Shown: piece by piece, positions 9,692-19,124 of the stretch
Layout of the letters: each line of letters opens with the position of its first letter
How positions within the stretch are numbered: position 1 is the first letter of the stretch
From: an uncultured Bacteroidota bacterium
Lineage (GTDB): Bacteria; Bacteroidota; Bacteroidia; AKYH767-A; OLB10
Assembly (NCBI GenBank): GCA_903881665.1
Contig: CAIRUC010000068.1
Span: 85,255-149,254, forward strand
Reading direction: 5' to 3'
DNA: 64,000 nucleotides
Translations under genes and position numbers: made by a program
Notes under the pieces: model-generated
Databases searched by the model: none
What the model was told of the DNA's origin: nothing
The model's input: only the letters and a program-made list of their open reading frames with translations

Positions 9692-9703
9692 CCCATGCAT
9701 GGG
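9692..9703. promoter_or_regulatory. Perfect 12-bp palindrome, possible operator
   Basis: CCCATGCATGGG is a perfect palindrome in the gap between the divergent rimP and glycosyltransferase genes. It covers about -40 to -29 relative to the predicted start of the rightward gene, where the -33 element would lie. That is a natural place for a dimeric repressor or activator, but the protein is unknown. Confidence 0.4.
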
Positions 9704-9721
9704 TGTTTCACGGCATATTTG

Positions 9722-9729
9722 TAACTTTG
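9722..9729 (+). promoter_or_regulatory. -7 box of the GT9 glycosyltransferase gene
   Basis: TAACTTTG matches TAnnTTTG. The predicted transcript starts near 9732, so the ATG at 9737 would have a leader of about 5 nt. No TTG is seen near -33; the palindrome at 9692-9703 occupies that position. Confidence 0.55.
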
Positions 9730-9736
9730 CGGACAT

Positions 9737-10774
9737 ATGTTTCATCCCGGGTTACCCGACAAAATCGTTAATATTTCGTCCATTCTGCTATCGAAAATGA
9801 TAAACAGATGGAAAGATCCGCGAACTATGGAGTTTTCGAATATCCTTTGTATTCGCCAGGATGAAATTGGCGACATGTGTTATTCTGTTCACATATTCAA
9901 GCTATTACGCGAACGATATCCCTTAGCCAAAATTACGGTTGCCTGTAAACCTGCGGCATCGGGCATTATAAAAAACGACCCAAACATTAACTTAATCGTT
10001 ACCGATTTAAAAAAGCTAGATGGAAAATTTGATTTAACAGTTGACTTACGCGGGCGATGGGCAGGTGTTTTTTATTCATTATTTCATCCTTCCAAAATTC
10101 GTTTGGAACGTGGTTCGGTGAGATTAAAAAACAAACTGTCTAAAGGACAGCCCCACGAAGCGGTTACTAATTTCGAGATTATTCAACCCTTATTAAAGAA
10201 TCCAGAGATGAAGATGCCTTTGCCAATAATTACTTCTTCACAAGAAGAAATTAAAGCTACCGAAAAATACATTACCATCAATGGATTAAAGCGTTTTGCG
10301 ATCATGCACACACAAGTGAAACGAGAACTTCGTCAGTGGCCTGGAGAACGCTTTGCAGCAACTGCAGCGTTATTAAAAAATGTATATGGATTAGACATAG
10401 TTTTTTGCGGCGACAAAACGGAAATCGAAGGAATCTCATCGATACAAAAGCAAATTGATTTCCCGACTTACTCGGTTGCGGGAGTATTAAACTTAGGAGC
10501 CTTTGCTGCGCTCGCACAAAAAGCATCTTTCTTTATCGGCAACGACAGTTCTCCTTTACATATCGCTACTTTATGCGGGGTTCCTTCATTAGGATTATTT
10601 GGTCCAGGGCAATCGGATACCTTCTTCCCGATCACAGAAAACTCGGGGTATTTACATCATTTATTGCCTTGCAATCCTTGTCATCAAATCAAGTGCGTAC
10701 ATCCCGACAATCCGTGTATTAAGCGTATAACGATTGAGGAAGTGAAAGAGAAAATTTCGACATTAATGGTGTAG
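9737..10774 (+). CDS. Glycosyltransferase family 9 (heptosyltransferase-like)
   Basis: GT9 enzymes transfer heptose or a related sugar from a nucleotide donor to the LPS core at the cytoplasmic face of the inner membrane. The family pattern is clear: an N-terminal Rossmann half starting at ILCIRQDEIGDM, and a C-terminal half with GNDSSPLHIATLCGVPSLG (about residues 266-284) and LFGPG, the donor-binding region. A Cys-containing tail (CNPCHQIKCVHPDNPC) near the C-terminus resembles the Cys-rich ends of other GT9 members. Two start choices remain. The ATG at 9737 fits a near-leaderless transcript from the box at 9722. The ATG at 9827 fits the usual GT9 N-terminus better, and the first 30 residues have no obvious role. 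The acceptor sugar cannot be told. Confidence 0.88.
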   Translation: MFHPGLPDKIVNISSILLSKMINRWKDPRTMEFSNILCIRQDEIGDMCYSVHIFKLLRERYPLAKITVACKPAASGIIKNDPNINLIVTDLKKLDGKFDLTVDLRGRWAGVFYSLFHPSKIRLERGSVRLKNKLSKGQPHEAVTNFEIIQPLLKNPEMKMPLPIITSSQEEIKATEKYITINGLKRFAIMHTQVKRELRQWPGERFAATAALLKNVYGLDIVFCGDKTEIEGISSIQKQIDFPTYSVAGVLNLGAFAALAQKASFFIGNDSSPLHIATLCGVPSLGLFGPGQSDTFFPITENSGYLHHLLPCNPCHQIKCVHPDNPCIKRITIEEVKEKISTLMV

Positions 10775-10776
10775 AT

Positions 10777-10817
10777 AATCACTACTGCATTTTTTTAATA
10801 GAAGGCAGTGATTTTTA
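10777..10817 (+). terminator. Probable terminator after the GT9 gene
   Basis: AATCACTACTGC pairs with GCAGTGATT through a stem with a small bulge and is followed by TTTTT. It begins 2 bp past the stop codon. The long loop and bulge make it weaker than the other terminators in the window. Confidence 0.5.
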
Positions 10818-10888
10818 AACGCGGTGGTCGAGAAGAAGGAGCATAGGTCACACGATTTACCATCTACGCTATTAATTTAATAAAAAAC

Positions 10889-11548
10889 TTATTCGTTTGA
10901 ACTCTCCTCTGAAGAAGTGCTTTCAGAAGGATTATTTTCTTTATCCTGTTGATCGTTAATTTGACCGAAAACTTTCTTTTGAAACACAATCATCAAAATT
11001 ACGCCCAAAGAAATACTGGCATCGGCCACATTAAAAACAGGGCGAAAAAACAAAAACTCATCACCGCCCCAAATAGGCACCCATGTAGGGAATTGCCCTT
11101 GCAAAAGAGGGAAGTAAAGCATATCAACTACTTTTCCGTGTAGCAACGTAGAATAGCCCCCATTCGCGGGAAGGAAGGAAGCCAATTGAAAGTCGCTTCC
11201 GCTAAACCAAACACCATAAAAAGTACTATCAATAATATTTCCAGCAGCACCAGCGATCACCATAGCGATACACGTAATATATAACGCATTTGCTTTTTCT
11301 TTTACTATCTGATATAGATACCAAAAAATACCAGCCACGAAGAAAATACGGAAAATACTTAAAGCAAGTTTACCATAAGCACCTCCGAATTCCATGCCGA
11401 ATGCCATACCATTATTCTCGGTAAAATGTATAATAGCCCAATCAGCGAATCGAAATTCTTGACCAAGATACATATGCGTTTTTACCCAAAATTTAACTGC
11501 CTGATCAATTAATAAAATCAGGAATATTAATAGCAGCGGACGTTTCAA
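10889..11548 (-). CDS. lspA: Lipoprotein signal peptidase (signal peptidase II)
   Basis: LspA is the inner-membrane aspartyl protease that cuts the signal peptide from prolipoproteins after lipidation. Four hydrophobic segments are visible. The first contains the conserved LLIDQAVKFWV, and the two catalytic Asp motifs are GNIIDS (Asp at about 107) and FNVADASIS (Asp at about 174). The 219-residue length exceeds E. coli LspA (164 aa) because of a loop between the catalytic motifs (about 115-160) and a polar tail of about 25 residues rich in Ser and Glu. It is the third gene of an ileS / DksA-like / lspA cluster, but a strong terminator at 11587-11630 separates it from the DksA-like gene. Lipobox proteins elsewhere in the window (17 kDa-type, MsrA, DUF4296, SGNH-like) would be substrates. 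Confidence 0.95.
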   Translation of the reverse strand: MKRPLLLIFLILLIDQAVKFWVKTHMYLGQEFRFADWAIIHFTENNGMAFGMEFGGAYGKLALSIFRIFFVAGIFWYLYQIVKEKANALYITCIAMVIAGAAGNIIDSTFYGVWFSGSDFQLASFLPANGGYSTLLHGKVVDMLYFPLLQGQFPTWVPIWGGDEFLFFRPVFNVADASISLGVILMIVFQKKVFGQINDQQDKENNPSESTSSEESSNE

Positions 11549-11586
11549 TTTGAAATAAATGGATTAAGAAATGAACCGGATTATAA

Positions 11587-11630
11587 AAAAGTAACCTGCA
11601 ATTTTCAAATAAGAAGTGCAGGTTACTTTT
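11587..11630 (-). terminator. Strong terminator between the DksA-like gene and lspA
   Basis: A 14-bp inverted repeat (AAAAGTAACCTGCA / TGCAGGTTACTTTT) with a 16-nt loop is followed on the minus strand by a T run. It interrupts a cluster usually described as an operon, so lspA may depend on readthrough or its own promoter. It could also act on the plus strand. Confidence 0.8.
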
Positions 11631-11648
11631 CGTATTATTTAAGTATAA

Positions 11649-12542
11649 TTAGTCTCTATATTGTTGAAGTTTAGCCTCCATACTTTGTGTAGTATGAGGA
11701 ACCGCACGTAAACGTTCTTTCTGAATTAATTTACCTGTTACGCGGCAAATTCCATAGGTTTTATTCTGGATACGAACTAAAGCCGCTTCCAATTGCTCAA
11801 TAAATTTTTTCTGTCGAGCTGCGAGATTTGCTGCTTCTTCTTTCGCAAGTGTATCAGAACCATCTTCTAACATTTTAAAAGAAGAACCTGTATCATCCGT
11901 TCCGTTTTCGTTAGCGTTCACAATTTGCGCTTGAAAATTAATCAACTCAGTACGAGCGCTAGCAAGTTTATTTACGATCAACTCCTTGAACTCTTTCAAT
12001 TCACTATCGCTATAACGAGTTTTATCATTCGCTGCAGTTGAATTCTTCTGCACATCAGTCATAGTTGGCTTAACAGGTGCGGTGCTTTTAATGCTAGGCT
12101 TAGAGGTCGATGCCATTGGCTTTACTGGCGCTGCTTTCTTCACAACCACTGCTTTTGCAGGAGCTTTAGGAGTAATCGTCACTTTTTTAACGACTTTCTT
12201 TGCAGGTGCTGCTTTTTTAGCAGGAGCGGCCTTTACAGCTGGCTTATTAGACACAACTTTCTTTGGCGCAGGTTTCTTAGCAACGACTTTTTTAGCTGAA
12301 GATTTTACTGGAGCTGCTTTTTTAGCAGGAGCTTTTTTAGCAGGAGCTTTTTTAGCAGGAGCTTTTTTAGCAGGAGCTTTTTTAGCTACCCCCTTTTTTA
12401 ATGGAGCTTTTTTAGCAGGAGCTGCTTTCTTTACTGCCTTTTTAGCTGCTGGTTTCGCCGCAACTTTCTTAGCTGCTTTCTTTGCCGTTGGTTTCTTCGC
12501 CGTTGGTTTCTTCGACTTAGGAAGAGGTTTTTTAGTAGCCAT
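11649..12542 (-). CDS. DksA/TraR-like protein with histone H1-like Lys/Ala-rich N-terminal tail
   Basis: Two parts are clear. Residues 1 to about 160 are almost only Lys, Ala, Pro and Val, with KKAPA-type repeats (residues 53-75 are four near-identical AKKAPA units), as in bacterial histone H1-like proteins. Residues about 175-297 are a DksA/TraR-like module: a helical coiled-coil region ([33 protein letters not shown]), then [20 protein letters not shown]. The zinc-finger region keeps only one Cys (C266), so a four-Cys zinc site is absent. The DksA family acts through the RNA polymerase secondary channel; the tail suggests nucleic acid binding, which is inference. The start at 12542 overlaps the end of ileS by 11 nt, so translation is probably coupled. 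Confidence 0.85.
   Translation of the reverse strand: MATKKPLPKSKKPTAKKPTAKKAAKKVAAKPAAKKAVKKAAPAKKAPLKKGVAKKAPAKKAPAKKAPAKKAPAKKAAPVKSSAKKVVAKKPAPKKVVSNKPAVKAAPAKKAAPAKKVVKKVTITPKAPAKAVVVKKAAPVKPMASTSKPSIKSTAPVKPTMTDVQKNSTAANDKTRYSDSELKEFKELIVNKLASARTELINFQAQIVNANENGTDDTGSSFKMLEDGSDTLAKEEAANLAARQKKFIEQLEAALVRIQNKTYGICRVTGKLIQKERLRAVPHTTQSMEAKLQQYRD
12300..12425 (-). repeat. Short tandem repeats encoding AKKAPA units
   Basis: Near-perfect 18-bp units (GCTTTTTTAGCAGGA on the plus strand, with offsets) repeat through the Lys-rich tail, four of them almost identical at about 12322-12380. The repeat length is a multiple of three, so copy-number change would lengthen or shorten the basic tail in frame. 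Confidence 0.8.
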
Positions 12543-15500
12543 TGCTGTACTTATTTACTTCAGTTAAAATAATTAGGTTTTCATCCACCTCCACAGAAAT
12601 CGCATCAACACTTTCAAGTTTATCAACCAAATCGAATGAGGTTGCAAGAATTTCGCTGCGAATATAGTCGAAATTGTTCATTATTGAGCGTCGTACCTGA
12701 TCAGGTGCTTCCATTTTTACGGTAATGCGATCAGTAACTTCGAATCCTTTATCCTTACGAATATTCTGAATTCTATTAATTACTTCGCGAGCTAACCCTT
12801 TCTCTTTCAATTCGTCTGAGATCGTAATATCTAGCGCTACCGTTAATCTTCCTTGATTAGCCACCTGCCATCCCGGAATATCTTCACTCATTATTTCTAC
12901 ATCGGATAGCAATAAGTCGAACATAACATCTCCGAATTGTAATGGAAGAATACCTTCTATTTCCAAATGTGAAATTTGCTCTTGATTAAGTTCGACTACC
13001 TTAGCATTAAGCTGTTTCATCAATCCTCCGATTTTTGGGCCTAGCGCTTTAAAGTTTGGTTTTACCTTTTTCACAAGAATACCTGCCGTTTCCGATATAA
13101 ACTCAATCTCTTCAACATTCACTTCGCTGAGAACCAAGTCACGAATCGCTTCAATACGTATTTTAAAATTATTGTCGCTAGCAGGTATTAAAATTTTCTG
13201 CAAAGGCTGACGTACTTTAATATTTACTTTCTTCCTTAACGATAATACCATCGAAGATATATCTTGTGCCAACTGCATCCTTTCTTCGAGGCCTTTATCG
13301 ATAGCAGACAGGTTACTCTCAGGGAAATCCGCTAAGTGAACACTATCGTTTTTATCGCGACCTGATGTAGCGTTTAAATCATTAAATAAATGATCGGCAA
13401 AGAACGGAGCTACGGGAGCCATCAAGCGCGAGATCACATCCAAGCAAGTATAAAGAGTTTGATACGCTGCAATTTTATCTTCTGTATAATCTCCTTTCCA
13501 GAAACGACGACGGCTTAAACGTACATACCAATTACTTAGATGTTCCGATACGAAATCAGAAATTAATCGCGTTGCTTTAGTTGGTTCATAATCGGCATAA
13601 CACGCATCCACATCTTTAATCAAAGAATTCAAGAGCGAAATAATCCATCGATCGAGTTCTGTAAGATTGAAGATCGGAATTTCTGCCTCAGCAAATGTAA
13701 ATCCGTCGATGTTTGCATAAAGCGCAAAGAAATTATACGTATTGTACAATGTGCCGAAAAACTTACGTTGAACCTCTCCTATACCTTCGGTGTTGAATTT
13801 CAAGTTATCCCATGGTTGCGCATTGCTGATCATATACCAGCGTGTCGCATCAGGACCAAATGTTTCGAGTGTTTCAAAAGGATCGGCTGCGTTGCCCAAA
13901 CGTTTCGACATTTTATTGCCGTTTTTATCGAGTACGAGTCCGTTAGAAACCACATTTTTAAATGCTACGCTATCAAACAACATCACAGCAATAGCATGTA
14001 AGGTAAAGAACCATCCACGAGTTTGATCGACACCTTCGGCAATGAAATCTGCTGGGAAAGCACCTTTAAACTGCTCTACATTTTCAAAAGGATAATGCCA
14101 CTGCGCATAAGGCATTGCACCACTATCGAACCACACATCAATTAAATCATTTTCGCGCATCATCGGTTTTCCTGTTGGAGAAACGAGCACAACATGATCA
14201 ACATAGGGCCGATGCAAATCAAAATCCGGTTTCGAAGGATCGATATGTTCCATCTTTGCTGCATCCATCACTCCGGCTTTTACGGCAGCATCAATTTCCA
14301 ATCTCAATTCTTCAACGGAGCCGATGCACTTCTCTTCACCATCTTCACTCCTCCAAATTGGGAGCGGAATTCCCCAATAACGAGAACGAGAAAGATTCCA
14401 ATCCACTAAATTATCGAGCCAATTACCAAATCGCCCTGTGCCTGTACTTTCAGGTTTCCAATTGATGGTTTTATTTAACTCAATCATTCGCTCTTTACAT
14501 GCTGTGGTTTTAATAAACCATGAATCGAGCGGATAATATAAAATTGGCTTATCTGTTCTCCAGCAATGCGGATAAGTATGTTCATACTTCTCTACTTTGA
14601 AAGCCTTGTTTTCTTGTTTTAATTTAATAGATATTCGCTCATCAACCGATAAATATTTATCGCGACCTTGCTTCAATCTAGCTTCTTCTTTTTCTGTTTC
14701 GTTGATGTATTCTTCCTTCACATATTCAAGAGAAAAATCAGTTACCTCTTTCACGAAGCGACCTTGCCTGTCTACTAACGGCATCGGCTTACCGCCATCA
14801 TCATTTATCATGATAGGTGGCACATTATGTAGCTTCGCTACGCGGAAGTCGTCGGCACCAAAAGTAGGAGCAATGTGCACAATACCGGTACCATCTTCAG
14901 TAGAAACGAAATCGCCTGTGATCACTCTGAAAGCATCGCCTTCAGGTTGTACATACGGCAATAATTGCTCGAAGCGGATATCTTGTAAATCGCGGCCTTT
15001 AAATTCAGCTATTACCTTGTAAGGAATATTCTTATTACCATCTTGATAATCTTCAATCAAGAGTTCAGCATTCTTTGCATTAAAATGTTTACCCACGAGG
15101 TCTTTTGCAAGCACCACGCACATCGGTTTAAACGTATACTGATTAAAAGTACGAACCAACACATACGTAATATCGGCACCAACAGCGAGGGCAGCATTCG
15201 AAGGTAAAGTCCATGGTGTAGTTGTCCATGCCAAAAAGTAAAGCGGTGCATCACAATTCACAAACAAGAACGCACTCTTCTCGTTACGAACGGCAGTAAA
15301 CTGAGCAACGATGGTAGTATCTTTCACCAGTTTATAGGTACCCGGCTGATTAAGTTCATGAGAACTTAAACCTGTACCAGCGGCAGGCGAAAAAGGCTGA
15401 ATAGTATACCCTTTATATATAAGCCCTTTGTTATAGAGCTGTTGTAACAAGTTCCAACAAGTCTCAATATAATTGTTTTCGAACGTAACGTATGGGGTAT

Positions 15501-15936
15501 CAAGATCGACCCAATAACCCATTTTACGAGTAAGGTCATCCCATACCGATTTATACTTCATTACTTCCTTGCGACAAGCTTTGTTATAATCCTCGATAGA
15601 GATTTTAATGCCGATATCCTCTTTGGTGATTCCTAGTGTTTTCTCGACACTAATTTCTATTGGAAGTCCGTGGGTATCCCATCCACCCTTACGTTTTACC
15701 TGAAAGCCTTTTTGAGTTTTATAGCGACAAAAAATGTCTTTAATACTCCTAGCCATCACGTGGTGGATACCTGGGAGCCCATTCGCCGAAGGCGGGCCTT
15801 CGTAGAAAGTATAAGAAGGATTTCCATCACGTTCTGAGACAGAACGCTCGAAAACCTTTTTGTCTTGCCATTTACGTAGCACTTGCTCTGCAAGGTTCGG
15901 CAAATTTAATTGTTTATATTCGGGGTACTTAGCCAT
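12532..15936 (-). CDS. ileS: Isoleucyl-tRNA synthetase
   Basis: This class I synthetase charges tRNA-Ile in the cytoplasm. Features in order: the HIGH-type motif [15 protein letters not shown] (about residues 53-67), the large editing (CP1) domain with [15 protein letters not shown], the KMSKR signature in [15 protein letters not shown] (about 675), and an anticodon-binding helical domain ([25 protein letters not shown]). The C-terminal extension lacks a Cys-rich zinc module, so the 1134-residue protein looks like the eukaryote-like IleS type found in many Bacteroidota; that subtype call is from memory. Its stop lies within the first codons of the DksA-like gene (11-nt overlap). A near-consensus box TAATTTCG (15950-15957) gives a leader of about 11 nt. 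Confidence 0.97.
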   Translation of the reverse strand: MAKYPEYKQLNLPNLAEQVLRKWQDKKVFERSVSERDGNPSYTFYEGPPSANGLPGIHHVMARSIKDIFCRYKTQKGFQVKRKGGWDTHGLPIEISVEKTLGITKEDIGIKISIEDYNKACRKEVMKYKSVWDDLTRKMGYWVDLDTPYVTFENNYIETCWNLLQQLYNKGLIYKGYTIQPFSPAAGTGLSSHELNQPGTYKLVKDTTIVAQFTAVRNEKSAFLFVNCDAPLYFLAWTTTPWTLPSNAALAVGADITYVLVRTFNQYTFKPMCVVLAKDLVGKHFNAKNAELLIEDYQDGNKNIPYKVIAEFKGRDLQDIRFEQLLPYVQPEGDAFRVITGDFVSTEDGTGIVHIAPTFGADDFRVAKLHNVPPIMINDDGGKPMPLVDRQGRFVKEVTDFSLEYVKEEYINETEKEEARLKQGRDKYLSVDERISIKLKQENKAFKVEKYEHTYPHCWRTDKPILYYPLDSWFIKTTACKERMIELNKTINWKPESTGTGRFGNWLDNLVDWNLSRSRYWGIPLPIWRSEDGEEKCIGSVEELRLEIDAAVKAGVMDAAKMEHIDPSKPDFDLHRPYVDHVVLVSPTGKPMMRENDLIDVWFDSGAMPYAQWHYPFENVEQFKGAFPADFIAEGVDQTRGWFFTLHAIAVMLFDSVAFKNVVSNGLVLDKNGNKMSKRLGNAADPFETLETFGPDATRWYMISNAQPWDNLKFNTEGIGEVQRKFFGTLYNTYNFFALYANIDGFTFAEAEIPIFNLTELDRWIISLLNSLIKDVDACYADYEPTKATRLISDFVSEHLSNWYVRLSRRRFWKGDYTEDKIAAYQTLYTCLDVISRLMAPVAPFFADHLFNDLNATSGRDKNDSVHLADFPESNLSAIDKGLEERMQLAQDISSMVLSLRKKVNIKVRQPLQKILIPASDNNFKIRIEAIRDLVLSEVNVEEIEFISETAGILVKKVKPNFKALGPKIGGLMKQLNAKVVELNQEQISHLEIEGILPLQFGDVMFDLLLSDVEIMSEDIPGWQVANQGRLTVALDITISDELKEKGLAREVINRIQNIRKDKGFEVTDRITVKMEAPDQVRRSIMNNFDYIRSEILATSFDLVDKLESVDAISVEVDENLIILTEVNKYSNGY

Positions 15937-16275
15937 GATAAAGAAGGTGCGAAATTACGGAAAAAAATAAAGCGGCCTTAGGTAGCCACTTTTTGTTGCG
16001 CTTTGAAAAGCCGCTGACTTTTGGGTATACAGAACGATCTTATTTCACGGAAGGCGGGACAATCACCGGATTGACCCATGTTTTATTGATGAAACAAAGA
16101 AACATCGGAGAAGCGGAGTTTTCAAAAGAGATGAGGTGAGTAAGGGTTGAATGGACGCTTGATTTGAAAATGTACAATTTGAAAATGGGAGCGAAGCTCA
16201 GAAGGGATGAAGGGATTTCCAAAAATCGATCGTCTATAGCCTATCATCTATCGCCAATAGCATTTCCCTTCCCTA
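15937..16275. other. Gene-free gap with degenerate short intergenic repeats
   Basis: No convincing gene is present. A 60-codon frame on the minus strand (16040-16222) has no recognisable motif or start context. The right part holds two repeat-like patches: GATTTGAAAATG followed by ACAATTTGAAAATG (16161-16187), which recurs in diverged form at 48587-48622, and a patch rich in CTATAG/CTATCG steps (16225-16264), which recurs faintly at 18990-19010. Gap sequence of this kind is, from memory, common in Bacteroidota. Confidence 0.5.
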
Positions 16276-17154
16276 TTACGCAATCACTTCTTTCTTCCTA
16301 GTAGTAACATAAATATTCAATACTACTCCGGCTATAACGCAGAGCATACCGAGGAAGGTATAGCCGTCGTGAATTTCTTTGAAGAATGCCCAACCAAAGA
16401 AGAGTGCGTAAATAATTCCGAGGTAATTGAGGATAGAAACTTTGGCGATGTTTTCTGAATGCAAACTACGCGTTAGGTTTAATTGTCCGAGTTGAGTTAC
16501 AATGCCTATTAGGACGATATAAAGCCAATCAATTCCCTGTGGCATTTTGAAATTAAAAATAGTAAAGACGCCTCCAACTAAAGCTCCCAATAATTGAAAA
16601 TGCAGCACCACTACTAATGGATGTTCCAATTGCTTTAACGATCGCACCATGGTGTAGGCTAAAGCCGAAAAAAAGGAAGATAAAATACCAACAGCGAGCA
16701 TTGTCCAGCTGACACGATCATCGAATCCTTTAATGAGAATGACTCCCGCGAATGACAACAGAAAAAACAACCATTGCACGGGCATTACTTTTTCTTTCAG
16801 CAAGTATATCGCCAGAATAGTAGTAAACACAGGAGAAATATATTGAATAGTTACTGCAGTTCCCAAGGGCATATTCTGAATAGAAAGAAAAAACATGTAC
16901 AAAGCAGTAGTGCCAAACAATCCTCGAAGGAATAATAATTTTCTGTTACTGCCTACCCACGAAACACACTCTTTATACAACCCTGCAAATCCGATCAGCG
17001 TTGCTACCGAACATCTAAAGAAAACCAATTCCATTGCAGGAAGATGCGCCAACTTTTTCACCATCACATTCATCAACGAAAACCAAAATGTTGAAAGAAG
17101 CATATGCTTTACGCCTTTGGAGAAGAAAGTGGAATTAGAATTCAATGTATACAA
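16276..17154 (-). CDS. EamA/DMT-family membrane transporter
   Basis: About ten hydrophobic segments in two homologous halves fit the drug/metabolite transporter superfamily. Typical traits are an N-terminal EamA half (STFWFSLMNVMVKK, AMELVFFRCSVATLIGF, LFLRGLFGTTALYMFFLSI, ISPVFTTILAIYLLKEK) and a second half ending SILNYLGIIYALFFGWAFF, then GYTFLGMLCVIAGVVL. The substrate cannot be predicted; relatives export amino acids, nucleosides or other small metabolites. The N-terminus is uncertain: the ATG at 17103 (MLLSTFWFSL) would begin directly with the first membrane segment. It appears to be a single-gene unit, with a repeat-containing gap downstream. Confidence 0.85.
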   Translation of the reverse strand: MYTLNSNSTFFSKGVKHMLLSTFWFSLMNVMVKKLAHLPAMELVFFRCSVATLIGFAGLYKECVSWVGSNRKLLFLRGLFGTTALYMFFLSIQNMPLGTAVTIQYISPVFTTILAIYLLKEKVMPVQWLFFLLSFAGVILIKGFDDRVSWTMLAVGILSSFFSALAYTMVRSLKQLEHPLVVVLHFQLLGALVGGVFTIFNFKMPQGIDWLYIVLIGIVTQLGQLNLTRSLHSENIAKVSILNYLGIIYALFFGWAFFKEIHDGYTFLGMLCVIAGVVLNIYVTTRKKEVIA

Positions 17155-17393
17155 TTCAGCAAGGCTGATTTTACTTAATAGTTATTATTAACGACAATGA
17201 AATGGAATCATTTTTCAAATAGCCCTGACTATAAATTGAAGTTTTTTATCAAACTTTCTATTCAGAAAAAAGAAAATAATTCATTCTCTGAAACAGAATA
17301 TCAAGCCTCTAAGATATTATTAAAATGAAGAAGCATATTAGATGACATAAAACAATCTTAGTAAAGTCAAACTAATGTGATCCATATTATAAT

Positions 17394-17945
17394 TCAATCC
17401 TTTATCAACCTCACAGAAAAAGCATTCGCTCTTCGGTAGTATTGATGTTCGGGGAGTTTATCTCTAACAAACATTTTCCCATATGCTGTTTGCTCAGCCT
17501 TGATGGTGGATGTCCAATACATGGCATATTCTCCTAGTTTACCAAACAAATCATTGTTGCTATTTGCACTTCGGTAACCCGCTAGCGTTAGATTTAAACC
17601 AGAGGAACCACCATCCAGCATCTTATCAACCGCGACCGAATCCCCGCCCAAATAATCGATCAATTGTTGCCATTCGCCGTCGCTAGGAATATGCCATCCT
17701 TTAGGGCAAGCCATCAAGGCAGCCGAAAAATAATAGAGCTTCCCTTGATCATAATATTTTACTGAATCGCGATCATACCAAAAGCTATTGGGAACATCGA
17801 TGGCCATATTATGCTTCATCCACACCTGATTACCTAAACGGATAGTGTCGGATGGATTAAAAGCCTGCTTGCCATTATTGGCAACAACAGACCCGGCAAA
17901 GAACGTAACAAGAACTATCAATAAAATTAAACCTTTACTTTTCAT
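17394..17945 (-). CDS. Secreted FISUMP-domain protein
   Basis: The 183-residue protein opens with a signal peptide (MKSKGLILLIVLVTFFAGSVVA). The rest follows the Fibrobacter succinogenes major paralogous (FISUMP) domain pattern: RLGNQVWMKHNMAID near the start, YYFSAALMACPKGWHIPSDGEWQQL in the middle (residues about 72-96), LAGYRSANSN, YWTSTIKAE, and a closing AFSVRLIKD. Most family members have LNT for HNM and YCFSVRCVKD-like endings. It should be exported to the periplasm or surface; function is unknown for the family. It stands alone between an EamA gene and a divergent outer-membrane protein gene. Confidence 0.85.
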   Translation of the reverse strand: MKSKGLILLIVLVTFFAGSVVANNGKQAFNPSDTIRLGNQVWMKHNMAIDVPNSFWYDRDSVKYYDQGKLYYFSAALMACPKGWHIPSDGEWQQLIDYLGGDSVAVDKMLDGGSSGLNLTLAGYRSANSNNDLFGKLGEYAMYWTSTIKAEQTAYGKMFVRDKLPEHQYYRRANAFSVRLIKD

Positions 17946-18054
17946 ACTAATTGGCGTATTTCTGAATTCCGAAAATTACACTATTTGAATTAAATATTAA
18001 TGAAGTAAGATGTATTAATCTTAATTATCTTCGTTATGACTTAATTTCACCCTT

Positions 18055-19002
18055 ATGCGCAAAATCTTCCTATTTGTATTATTGCTTCAAAGCACATCTT
18101 TGCTTGCACAGCCATACATAGATATTGCAAGATTTCAATTTGGAAATTTTGGCGTTCCCGATTTATACAAAGGAAAAAATGAGTGGCGCGTAAAAAATGA
18201 GTGGAGTCATGCTGCTATTAACGTACCGATAAAAATTGGGAAACGCGATATCCTAATGATAAGTCCACAATACGATCAAAAATACTTTTATGACAATGCA
18301 TCATCGCAATTGATCAATAACGGATCAGTAACTATAGATGGCACATTGAAATACGAAGCTACTTATCAATCAATTGCAATTCCATTAACCTATCGTCATA
18401 CACTTAGCGACACTACAAAAAGTATTGTTTTTTTTTATAGCTATCATCAAAACTGGTCGAATAAGATTAATCCAGGTTGGACAACCGACCAGCACGGTGG
18501 CGCTCTTATTTACAACAAACGATCATCTGCAAAATTCATATGGAAAGCTGGGATTTATTATAACCGAGAATTTTATGGCAATTATATTGTTCCATTAATC
18601 GGATTTGAATGGAAACCCAACAACAAAATTTTTATGTGGGCATTACTTCGAAACAATGCAACATTTGACTATACCTTATCCAATCCTTTTCATGTTGGAA
18701 TTGCATACCGAGGTTTTGAAGAATCTTACGCAGAAGGATATAATGATTACTTTCATTTAAGAGAAGGTCAAATTGAACTGTTTGGCAATTATTACATCCC
18801 GCATACACCTTTAGTAATCTCGTTATCAGCCGGACAAACCGTTGCAAGGAAGTATGAATATAATGTAAGCTCTAATAACGGTGACGCCATTACGAAAACA
18901 CATCCTACTGAAGGTTTTTTTGTTAGAGGAGGAGTTGCTTTGAGGGTAGTGAGGGATCAGAAGTTTAAGACGAGGCGATTGAAGATTGACGGTAGTCTAT
19001 AG
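18055..19002 (+). CDS. Putative outer-membrane beta-barrel protein (DUF6268-like)
   Basis: A signal peptide (MRKIFLFVLLLQSTSLLAQ) is followed by alternating hydrophobic/polar stretches with many aromatic residues (IAIPLTYRHTL, IVFFYSYHQNWSN, FIWKAGIYYNREFYG, PLIGFEWKPNNKIFMWALL), the pattern of amphipathic beta strands. The overall shape resembles the DUF6268 outer-membrane family, which I recall rather than can verify. It ends with basic residues (KFKTRRLKIDGSL) rather than the terminal aromatic of classic porins. No partner gene is adjacent; it is convergent with recJ. The transported substrate, if any, is unknown. Confidence 0.65.
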   Translation: MRKIFLFVLLLQSTSLLAQPYIDIARFQFGNFGVPDLYKGKNEWRVKNEWSHAAINVPIKIGKRDILMISPQYDQKYFYDNASSQLINNGSVTIDGTLKYEATYQSIAIPLTYRHTLSDTTKSIVFFYSYHQNWSNKINPGWTTDQHGGALIYNKRSSAKFIWKAGIYYNREFYGNYIVPLIGFEWKPNNKIFMWALLRNNATFDYTLSNPFHVGIAYRGFEESYAEGYNDYFHLREGQIELFGNYYIPHTPLVISLSAGQTVARKYEYNVSSNNGDAITKTHPTEGFFVRGGVALRVVRDQKFKTRRLKIDGSL

Positions 19003-19124
19003 ATAATAGGCAATTAATTTTGGAGTTCGCAAAGCGAGTTCGTCTAATGCATTTGTTTAATACAATGCATATTTAACCTCATCAAAAAATATGTGAAATC
19101 ACTAAAGTAAAAATCGAATTGATT

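Noticed and set aside
12082..12567. Open frame on the plus strand rich in Phe, Ala and Gly
   Set aside because: It is the complement of the Lys/Ala-rich tail; its repetitive sequence explains the lack of stops.
16040..16222. 60-codon frame in the ileS-EamA gap
   Set aside because: No motif, no signal, repeat-like sequence; probably chance.
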